Source: Symmetrospora coprosmae
Lineage: Eukaryota > Basidiomycota > Cystobasidiomycetes > Symmetrosporaceae
Assembly: GCA_008802785.1 (NCBI GenBank)
Contig: VUYT01000044.1
Coordinates: 41,914 to 105,913 of the forward strand
Length of the DNA stretch: 64,000 bases
Reading direction: 5' to 3'
In this document: one piece after another, positions 54,900-64,000 of the stretch
How positions within the stretch are numbered: the first letter of the stretch is position 1
Layout of the letters: each line of letters begins with the position of its first letter
Position numbers and translations under genes: made by a program
Notes under the pieces: model-generated
Told to the model about the DNA's origin: nothing
Seen by the model: the letters and a program-made list of their open reading frames with translations, nothing else
Databases searched by the model: none

Positions 54900-56501
54900 A
54901 TGCAAGACCATGGCGGTGCAGGCGCGCCGCTTGATCACCAAGAGGTCAATGGCCACGCCGACGATGGTTACGACCAGCATGAAGCTGCCTCGCCGCTCAA
55001 TCTGGTGCTACCTTCCACGCCGGAGCGACCGCAGCGCAGCCAGCATCGCGTACCGTCTCCCGTCACCCCTCTGTCTCCGGCGAGTGGGCAGGACTCGCCC
55101 TTGTCGCCACGCGTACTTGCGGTCCAAGCTCTGCGGAGAGCCGCCTCATTGCGAGAGGGCAATTCAGGCAGTCCAATGTCAAGCCCTCGCATAGCCAACC
55201 TAGGCTTGGAGCGAAGTGCAAGTGATGCGGCAAGGAGGATGGCAATGGCCAAGCTGACCGGCGAGAAGATCACCGCGTAAGTCGTGCAGGCACTTCCGTG
55301 TACATCGTCAACGACTGACTGTTCCTCTCCTGCAGCCCCCCCGAGTACACGCAGCCCAACGCACCATTACCTGCAGGGCCGCCGCCATCGCTCGCCGACC
55401 TGCAGGCTCGCGCCGAACAACGCCTAGCTCTGGCCTCGCCTGAAATGCCAACGCAGACCTCGCTCTATTCGCCGTCCCACTCTTCTCCTGGTCTGTCACG
55501 GAATCCATCAATCGGCTCCACAGCCTTATCGCGCAGCGCGTCGGCCGCCTCGAGCGCCGCCTTGTCTCGTAATGCGTCACTCGCACGCTCGAGAGGGGCC
55601 ATGTCGCCCATTAGCTCGAATGGCGAGATGGCTCAGGAGATTGGGAATGAGGACGATGGGCAACAGAAGAAGACTGACGAGAGGCAGGAGGCGCGGAGTA
55701 ATTTGATTCGCAAGCTGTCTAGGGGTAGACTGGCTCAGGGTGCAGCAGCGGGAGCTAGGGAACGCGCAGGCCTTGCGGGAGGAGATGCATCAGCAGGCGA
55801 AGGAGCGGCAACGCCCTCTCCGACGGCGTTGTCTGGCTCAGGCTTACAGAGACGCCCGTCACTAGCGGAAGTCATGGCTAGAGCGGCCGAATCACGCCGG
55901 ATACAGCAGCAGAATCTTGCTGCTCCCCCTCCGAGCCCCATGCCAGTACCAACAGATGCCCACTTTACGAGCATAGATCGACAAATGACCGTCCAGACTG
56001 CGCTACCAGCATCTGCGCAGCCATCACCATTCTCGTTCACTCCTTCTACGGACGCGTCTTCTCCTGCTGTTGCACCATCATCTGCTGCATCGACGGTGGA
56101 TCCGATGCAACTGCACCACCTGCAGAGCGAAGTCCTCTCGCCACCCCTCTCGGCCTCGTCACCCTCGACACACAACAATCCGCTGTCGGCCACCTCATCG
56201 AGCAGAGGCAGGGGACTCTACGATCACATTCCCATTCCACCAGTCCCAGAAACTCCGGCTTCCTCGACAGGATCACCTAATGTCAATTTGCGGACTCTCC
56301 CGTCGCACGAAAGCATCTATAGCGCCGTCTCCAACTTCAGACCATATCGACATACCGTCGAGCGAGACCGAGATATGGACATGGCTATGCAGCGCATGGA
56401 CACCGAGGACAATTTCGAATTTGAGATGGGGACAGAGGCGGGTCCGCACGAGCGGCATCCTCTGTCCGAAGACGAAGAGGAGCTGAATGAGCCAGAGCGG
56501 C

Positions 56502-56536
<35 letters not shown>

Positions 56537-59500
56537 GCGGATCCCACCAGTGGGAATCAGCTTGTCCCACCAGCTTTACCCTTCAACGAAGCTTACAGCA
56601 GCCATCGCGGCAACAGCGCAACCTCCGCCATTTTCTCGCCACCCGACAGTCCGCTAGATGCCAGAATGATCCGGCCGTTAGCCACACAGCACCCCGATCA
56701 TACCGTGCTCGAGCACGCTGGTCAGATGACGCTATCCCCACTCGCAGCTCAGAGCAATCCCAGCCCGGTCCCTTCTGTATCGCCCATTGAGCGGACGGCA
56801 ACCTCCATGCCTGAGACGCCGGAGGCGGCCTCGCCTATCTCGCCATTCTCCTTCACACCGGCACCACTTCACAGGGGTCTTGCACCGACCTTTACATTGG
56901 CGCAGATGGCAAATGGCCCATTACCGCAAGAAGCCGTGCAGGATACCGCGGCCGTTCCCCCGTCACCTCCTCGCGCCGCTCCTTTCAGCTTCATGAAGCA
57001 GCACAATTCCAACATGTCCACAGACAGCTTCCCAGTTAGCGTAGCAGGAAGTCACTCTTCTCGGCATCCGCAATCTCTTGCGTTTGCCTTCGGAAGTGCT
57101 CCTGCGATGCCTGGGTCTGCGGAACCTCCGCTGCCTGGAAATGAGGTTTTGCCAGAGGCTCAGCCTTCATTGGAACATCGGCCAGTCACGGAGATAGAGC
57201 GAGCTCCTGCTCAGTCATGGTCACCGTCCGGACCAGCTTCTTCAGTCAAATCTCCAATGACCGCAACTGGCACACCCACGTTTCCTGTCGCGCCACTGGA
57301 TACTGGCAGAGCGAGAGTGCAGCCGATCCCGGTCGCCGAATACCGTTTCCCGACTGCAGGTTCAGGGCGTCGCGATGGCTCGGTAAGCTTGCTCTCAAAT
57401 AGCTTCGACGTGCCTGACATGACGATTGATGAGCGATATGCCTCTCTCACAGCGGCCGGCTTCTTTGGCTTCGAACGATGGTCTGGACCGACGAATGGAC
57501 AGGATGATCGATCAGCTCGAAGCTCTGCAAGCAGAGACGCCAGCTTCGCCAAAGCCACACAAGCAGACGTGAGGAGCTCTGTGGTCTTTGGCCTGTCAGT
57601 GAACTAAAGCTGACATAACCCGCGCACAGTGGCGGTAGGCCTGGACTCGCCGCCGCTCTCGATATCTTCGCCGCACAGGCGCAAGAGGATAATAAGCACA
57701 TCTCGTCGACTGCTATGGAGCCGCAGGACTCAGCTACTGCGCTGCATGAATTCCATGCATCGCACGAAGAGCCTGCTCTGCATGTTCCGCACGAAATCCC
57801 TAGACCTCCGCTGAACACGCAGCAAAGTTCGACCCTGCCGATACCACCAGCCAGCCCTGCTGACTATGCCAAGTACTCGAATACGAAGCTCGCTCCTTTC
57901 CCTGGCATACACGACCTGGAGAAGCAGCGTTCAATACCGGGATCTCCTAAGCCGGTAGGCCATCTGCCTGCAGGCCCTGGACTCGCTCGTCAGCCAAGTA
58001 CCGACCGGCCCGCGTACCAGGGGTCGTCGAAGCTAGCCCAGGCTATACACGCGCATCACCAGAAACTACCTCCTGCGCCCTCAACTGGCCTTCCGCCCGT
58101 GCCATCAGCAGCTGTCAGCAGGGCACCGGAACAGCCTCTAGCTGTGCCACCCACACGCCCGCCGCACCACGAACGTCAGAACTCGGACGCCTCCGGACAA
58201 CATGACAGTGCACCTAGTCTTGCACGTACAGGCTCGTCATCGTCTGGCGACTCGAACGGTTCCGATGCTCTTCCTCCCGTTCCACCACGGCAGTCTTCCG
58301 TCAGCAAGGAACAGGTCATGCAACGACTAACCGACCTTCTGTCGCCTTATTCGAGACCGGAGGAGCCTACTGCTCTCGACGTGCCACCTCGGCAGCTATT
58401 GCTCCACTCACCCGTCCTGCAGGTCGTGAACGCCAACACCGTCAAGGACCGATATCTCTTCCTCTTCACCGACATTCTCGTAATCGCCAAGCCGCTCATC
58501 GAGGAGGATGCCGCGGGCGAGCCCATTCCGCCTACTCTCGCTACCCGATACCTTGTCAAGAGCATTGTCGAGCTACCGAAGCTCAAGCTCACCGCGCAAG
58601 CGAACGAATCGACCGAAGAGCCGGTACAGAAGCGCAAGCACCCTCTTCTCTTGACCTTTGTCGACCGCTTCGCCAACGACCCGAGAAAGGCAGTCTCGGC
58701 GCTCATCGCAAAAGCAGGCTTGTCGAATGATGCTGCGACAATCGCAAACCTCCTGTTCCGCAACCCGGAGCTGAATCGGTCCCAGCTCGGCGCGTACCTC
58801 TCCATGCGAGAGCACAAGCCTGTTCTCAAGGCCTACTGCGACAGGTTCAGGATGGCAGGAGTGCGGATCGAGGATGCCCTACGAGTGTTCATCACCTCGA
58901 TGCGCCTGCCGAACGACTACGCAGCAGCAGAGTACCTGCTCAGCGTCTTCGCTAGCCAGTGGCTCGCCAATAACCCAGGCACTGGCATGACGAACGACAG
59001 CGTCTTTGCCTCAAAGCTAGTCATCTCGATCATGGAGCTTAACGACGCTCTACATTCGGGGATTGACGACGAGACGGCTGCTGCAGGTAATCTCTTTAGT
59101 TTCCCCAACCACGCAATCACGGTGGACGACTTTATCGCGGCATTCCGCCTGAAGGATCCGCATGGTGCCTTGCCGGACGAACATCTAACCCGGATTTACC
59201 TCTCCATCCGAAAGGACAGAGTGCAGCAGGCAGCTGACAACTCCATCGCCGCGCTGACGCCCGAGATAGAGGTAGTCATGCATCCAACAAAGCTGCCAAG
59301 TCGACTCACGTATCGAAGTGCATCCGAGAACATCTCGCTCACGCTTCCCCAGCCGGATCCAAAGCTCTCCATCCGATTGGTAGGGCAGGACCTCCGCTTC
59401 GAGCCCTCGGTCCTCACCTTCGCACGCAGCCGGACCGCGAGCTTCCGCATTACGCCTACCTCGCTCGGCAACAAGTCTATGCTGTTCGTAAAGCTCGGCG

Positions 59501-60243
59501 CAACGTCCACCTTCTACCGCAACGTGCCCGTCAACAAGACTTTCTCAGTCGAGCGCGCCTTTATGAATCACACCTTCCAAATCGCCTTTGTGAACCATTT
59601 AGGCGTCAAGCGGAAGTACCTCTTCAGTATGGGAGGCGCAGACGCCAAATTTACCTGGGTCGAGACGCTGCGCAAGCAGATCGAGACTGCACCCCTCGTG
59701 CAGGAGGATACGCCGCGAGCCACCAAGGTGACGGATGCGGTATCCCTGCAGGTCTTGCGGGACGCTCTCATCGCTCCGGAGGAGCCCGTCCCCGTGCTGG
59801 TCAATACAAAGCCTACCGCGCCAAATTATCGACCAGGCTTTGTCACCCCGCCTGCCTCGCGCAACGGACTTCGCTCGGCGGCCGGCTTGCAGCGGTCGAA
59901 CTCGATCTCAAAGACGTATGCTCATGGTCTCGGCCGGGCAGAAGCCGACCTTGGCGAGGGTCGTCGGCCTTCGGGAACGCTCCTTCCCGGCGCAGGAGCG
60001 CAGGCTTCAACGGCCCTCGGTCGTCGTGGGAGCCGAGACGAGAACGTTGTGGTGCAGAGTCGCTCAGGCACCGAGATCATTACCATGGTCCAGCAGAACT
60101 CGCTTCTACCGCTGGTCCTCGGCTTGGCGAGTGCAGGCGCCGGCATCGATGCAATGCCTCGGAAGCCGGTCCTCCCCGCTGCACCCCCGACGCATGCGTC
60201 CCCTCAGATGGCAAGAGGAACAGGGAGGTTCAGAAACCTGTAA
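54900..60243 (+). CDS. Sec7-domain Arf guanine-nucleotide exchange factor
   Basis: This large ArfGEF (about 1,700 residues) activates Arf GTPases on membranes. Exons are 54900-55276, about 55336-57383, about 57454-57568 and about 57616-60243, all with standard splice sites that keep frame. The N-terminal 900 residues are Ser/Pro-rich and disordered and carry 11 glutamines. A PH-like segment (LLLHSPVLQVVNANTVKDRY then LFLFTDILVIAKPL) precedes the Sec7 domain: FRNPELNRSQLGAYLSMREH, DALRVFITSMRLPNDYAAAE and KLVISIMELNDALHSG. NPELN supplies the Glu finger position; the second motif is LNDALH instead of the usual NTDLHN. A second PH-like stretch (FQIAFVNHLGVKRKYLFSMG then WVETLRKQIE) follows. The order suggests the Syt1/EFA6/IQSEC group, acting at the plasma membrane or endosomes; the exact orthologue is not assigned. 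Confidence 0.88.
56504..56536 (+). repeat. CAG repeat encoding 11 glutamines in the Sec7 protein
   Basis: Ten CAG codons and one CAA in the disordered N-terminal part of the ArfGEF. Likely length-polymorphic. Confidence 0.95.
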
Positions 60244-60386
60244 ATAACGAGCGCACGCGTAGTTCTCACGAGTAGTGCCCATGCGCATCCTTGACGACGC
60301 AGTATCACGCCCGTCGGTTCCATGTACAGGTCGTCCGTCTGCGCGGCTGCAAAATGCATTATGTTGTTCTCGCTAAGGCTGCAATC

Positions 60387-63300
60387 CTATCGCAACTCGT
60401 CTTCCCCATTGGTCATCTGGACGTCAGGCAGGGCAATGTATTGCTCCTTGAGCTTGTCCACGATGAAGAGCTTCAGCTCATCGAACTGTGAGCTCAGGGC
60501 GTGTGTCGGCCTCGGATCATTCGAGATGATGACTGCGACAACTAGAGGCATAAGCATCGCGATTCGGCCGCTTCGCAATTGGTGTCCTTGCTCACCCTTT
60601 TCGTAACGTTTGCCTACTCTTTCTTCGTCAGCAATGACCAGATGCTCCGCGGGATAGATGCCAAGGGAGAGTCTCTTGAACCAGTCTCGAAGAAGGCGAC
60701 TCTCATTGCTTGGCGCGAGCCGTGGCGGGACGTGCGTGTCGAATACGAGGACAGTTGCTTCGACCCTCTTCATGCATGTCGATGCTGAAAAAAAGGGGAT
60801 AGGGTTAGCATAAAAGGCAAAAGATGGGAAGCAGCGGGTCTAGCTTACTGCGCTCGTTCAGCAGCTGCACCATGGCGTTACAGCCGATGCTCTGTCCAAT
60901 CAGCACTACTTTCTTGATGTTTGGAGCGAGACTGTAGTGCTTGGAGATTCAGTCAGGTTCATTGCCGCTTCAAGCACGTCGGCCTACAGAACGATGTTGT
61001 CCCAGACATGCAGCAGGAGCTCCTTTTCGAGGCGCTTGCTTTCAGGCTGGGATGGCAAAATCGATTCAGGCATTGGATGGTGGGCTGTGCTCATACGGCG
61101 ACCTACAGTAGTGCCCGTGCCGGAGTGCGCAAGAATGTTGACGTCGAGCAGCGCCCAATTCCGAGCGCTGACCCAATCGAGGACCTTGCCGCTCGTGTCG
61201 AGCTGGAGACGAGTACGTCACTCAGCCCAACGCGCGCAGACCTTGCAGAACTGCCTTGACGTACCAAGAAGCTGTTCTCCTGATGGACATCCGCTGCCAA
61301 TGCATTGAGCTCGGCTCGAATGTTGCCCCTGTATAGCAAAAGGCTGCTTAGAGGCCGCCGTGCTGAACCCTGCTGGAAGGACGACTCACATATCGTGCAC
61401 ATATAGAACTAGCGTGTCTGACTTGAAGAGCTTGTCTCTGCTGGGGTTGCGAGACCGGGTCAGACGAGAACGGCCGGCGAGCAATCACTCTAGAAGGACA
61501 TACGTGACGAGCACCTGGTTCTTGAACGCTTGCTCTAGCGCAGGATTGCTCAGCGGCAGGTTGTACATTTTGTACGTCTCCCACAGGTGATGCGTCCGAT
61601 GTGCTTTGAGTATCTCTGCGAACAGCGAACAGCGGGAGGTCAGCGTCGAGGAGCCCAGGACTCGCGGCCGGACGTATGCATAGAGCAGACTGACCCGTTA
61701 CAGGGATGGTGTTGGCTGCCTTCTCCATTTCTGCGTGGAAAGAGACAGAGGAGTCAGCACGACTATCTCTGCGCTACGGCATGACCACTTTGACAGTCTC
61801 AACAACAAACCTTCTCGACCTTCGTATGTCGGCGTCATGCAGTCCCAGTACCGACTCTGCGTCTGCGTGACGAGATGCACGGTCCGCGTGCCAGCAGAAG
61901 ACGCATGCAGCGACGGCATCGGGGGCGGCGTCTCCCCCAACAGGACCTTGACGCATTCTAGCGACGAGTTGGCTATCGCATCGACATTGTATCCGCCCTA
62001 CATGAAGGGTCGAGGGCTTGCTCAGCTGCGTCTGAGGTGTTGAAGTACAGCAATCATCGCGACTCACCTCGAGGGCTACAACGAGCTTGCCTCCTGCTAG
62101 AGAGGACAGCATGTGCGTCATGTGCGCATACCCGGCCGGGCTGACGTGGCATTCGCCGAGCTGGTCGCCCTCTGCTGCATCGAACCCGGCGGACACTTGC
62201 ATTGCAGCACAGGCACGAGAGCACCACATCAGTCGCACGACAACGCGAAGTCACTCTCTGCAGCCGGCGCACTCACCGAGCACGAAGTCCGGAGCGAACT
62301 CGTACGCTATTGGCATGACTACCCTCTGGAAGGCTAGCAGGTAGTCTGCATCGGTCATGCCCGCCCCAGGCCAGGGAATGTTGACGCATCTGCCGGGAAT
62401 ACGCATCTTGCTCGGTCTGCAGTCCACGGGTACGCGACCCTGCTGTTCGATACACGTACCTCCCGACGCCCGGTGCGGCTCCCACCATATCTGCGGCTCC
62501 GTAGCCGCCTGAAGGGTAGAACTCGCCGTTGTCGTATCGATGCAGGGAGATGTATAGGACGTTCGGGTCGTCCCAGAACGCTTTCTGCGTTCCATTGCCT
62601 GCGAGGGCACGGTGGCTTTATGAGGCTCGCGCTTTGAGATGGAGCCTAGGGAAGGCCCGGCTTACCGTGATGCACGTCCCTGCATACAGATTTCAGTCAG
62701 TGTGTAAGATCGCTAGAGACTCTTCTGGAAGGTGAGCCAATGCTTACCAGTCTAGAATGAGGATCTTGTTGATGCCTTTATTGCGATACACGGTCTTCAA
62801 GTATGCGGCCGCTACCGCAACATTGTTCTGCGATTACTGAGTGTCAGAGCTTTATGTGCTGGTCATGTGCGTCTCGCTTAACCCACGTAGAAGCAGAAAC
62901 CCATGGCGCGCTCGGGCTCGGCGTGGTGACCCGGAGGTCTGATGTCTCAAGCTGTAAGTGACGCTCATACTCGATGGCGGAGCGAGAGGTGGTGCTCACC
63001 GCACGATAGCAAAAGCATTGGCGACACGCCCCTCTGCTACGGCCCGACACGTCTCGATGACGCCCCCTAGGGACAGCCTGGCGCAGAGTGCCGTCTTTTC
63101 GTTGACGTAGAGCGAGATGCGGGTGAAGAAGGTCTTGTTGAGCGTGTAAAACTCCGGAGGCTGCACCTCGAAGCTGTTGATCTTCTCCCAGAGCTCGGCT
63201 GCGTGTACGAGGTTGGCTTCTTCTCGGACAGCCTCGCGCACTTTTATTCGCTCCATGCGCGCCAGAACTTTTGCGTCTGCGAAGGGCGTGCGTCGTTGAC

Positions 63301-63907
63301 GATCAGTTTAGTATCTGGCATGAATTGGCTGGGGGTGCGTATCGATGGCATACCCTGCAGCCGTTCAAAGATGCGCTTCAGCCGCTCTGGTCTTTCCGGA
63401 TGCTCGTCTTCCCCTTCTTCCAGGGGCTTGCTATGGAGGAGCATCTTCGTGTCGTAGCAATATCCTGAAAGCCATTGTTATGGCATCACAGCATTAGCGG
63501 GAGCGCCGCTCTAGAGTCTGCCTAATGAACATGTCCAAGCCAGGGCTCGACGGACCTGTCCGAGACTGGCCGCTCATCGACCGGACCACAATGCCGTTCT
63601 CGCTGTTCAGGAGCAGGCTGTGTTTCTTGCTCTTGCGCCTGCGGGTACGAGATATGTCGCCCTGTTGTGACCCCGCTTCCAGCTTCAAGTCGTCTGCCTG
63701 CGCGTGCGCATGAGCGTGACCGTTCCCATTTGGCAGTACTTCGAGCATTGCTGCATCCCCCCCATTCGTAGATGTGTCATTGCGAGCTCTGACGCGCTCC
63801 TGCTCCTGCTCCAGCTGCTGCTGCAATAGCTGTCGGGCCTGGCTTGTTGGCGAAGTGACTGCAGCATGAGGGTAGCCTGAAGGGCCGGCTGTCGCCTGGG
63901 CGTCCAT
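60387..63907 (-). CDS. HDA1: Class II histone deacetylase with C-terminal Arb2 domain (HDA1/Clr3)
   Basis: A zinc-dependent class II histone deacetylase for transcriptional silencing in the nucleus. The N-terminus (start 63907, [20 protein letters not shown]) is disordered with [11 protein letters not shown], a nuclear signal. The catalytic domain reads [38 protein letters not shown], then [20 protein letters not shown] and [38 protein letters not shown], then [18 protein letters not shown] and VVALEGGYN complete the zinc ligands, His dyad and catalytic Tyr, all intact. The C-terminal Arb2 domain includes [50 protein letters not shown] and [20 protein letters not shown], an alpha/beta-hydrolase-like elbow. 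It ends at 60387. This architecture is that of fungal Hda1/Clr3. Confidence 0.94.
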
Positions 63908-63920
63908 CCTTGTCTGCGCC

Positions 63921-63932
63921 GGGGGGGGAGGG

Positions 63933-63965
<33 letters not shown>
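63921..63965 (+). repeat. 45-nt G-rich tract near the window end
   Basis: Almost pure G, beginning 14 bp upstream of the HDA1 start codon. It can form G-quadruplexes, or it may be an assembly or sequencing artefact at a contig end. Confidence 0.85.
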
Positions 63966-63966
<1 letters not shown>

Positions 63967-64000
63967 AAGGATCTTTTCTTTGAGGTCGTAGGTGCTTTTT

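Noticed and set aside
60850-60960. Separate alpha/beta hydrolase (lipid-droplet hydrolase type) suggested by GQSIG
   Set aside because: The segment joins by introns to the deacetylase and to [20 protein letters not shown], which identifies it as the Arb2 domain at the C-terminus of HDA1.
1-64000. Transposons, CRISPR arrays, viral or secondary-metabolite clusters
   Set aside because: No transposase, reverse transcriptase, terminal repeats, spaced direct repeats or NRPS/PKS-type genes are visible.

Overview
The window is nuclear DNA of a basidiomycete fungus. The genes are dense and on both strands. They carry many short GT-AG introns (mostly about 50 to 120 nt, often with CTAAC or CTGAC branch sites), and the coding GC is high. 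The gene set is fungal: an HDA1/Clr3-type deacetylase with an Arb2 tail, MDE1, an LtrA-like membrane protein, Ser-rich orphan proteins and F-box-like families. Intron style and protein content suggest Ustilaginomycotina or a relative, but I cannot place it more closely. I see no transposon, CRISPR or viral element.

Region by region. 1-8.1 kb: the end of an MFS sugar transporter, then a RAD51C-like recombinase and MSH6 transcribed divergently from a 305-bp interval that holds two MluI cell-cycle boxes. 8.4-12.8 kb: a tRNA-Leu(AAG) gene, a GIY-YIG-like protein, an unrecognised Lys-tailed protein and a second, degenerate tRNA-Leu. Both tRNA loci have a 66-69 bp GT...AG insertion at the same place in the D-loop, which is the most unusual signal in the window. 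12.8-20.1 kb: eIF2B-delta, an Hsp110 (SSE1-like) gene with a heat-shock element and an intron-split start codon, and a NIPA-like Mg2+ transporter. 21-27.5 kb: an NDUFA4/B12D-like mitochondrial protein, AMP deaminase and methylthioribulose-1-phosphate dehydratase. 28-39.8 kb: a Ser-rich orphan, an LtrA-like membrane protein, a KEN-box protein, a ubiquitin-like/AN1 zinc-finger protein, a long coiled-coil protein and a SET-domain protein. 40-49 kb: a serine carboxypeptidase, a phospholipid scramblase, an MMTAG2-like nuclear protein with an inferred 5-nt microexon, CDP-diacylglycerol synthase and an AIG1/FAR-17a hydrolase. 49-54 kb: a tandem pair of F-box-like/nucleotidyltransferase-fold paralogues followed by an F-box/LRR-like gene; this is the most accessory-looking block. 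55-63.9 kb: a large Sec7-domain ArfGEF and an HDA1-type deacetylase, ending in a 45-nt G-rich tract.

Most genes are unrelated housekeeping genes that happen to be neighbours. The links I can defend are the divergent repair pair RAD51C/MSH6 with its shared cell-cycle boxes, and the duplicated nucleotidyltransferase-like family next to another F-box gene. Exon boundaries were read by eye from splice signals and reading frame; those that are uncertain are marked.
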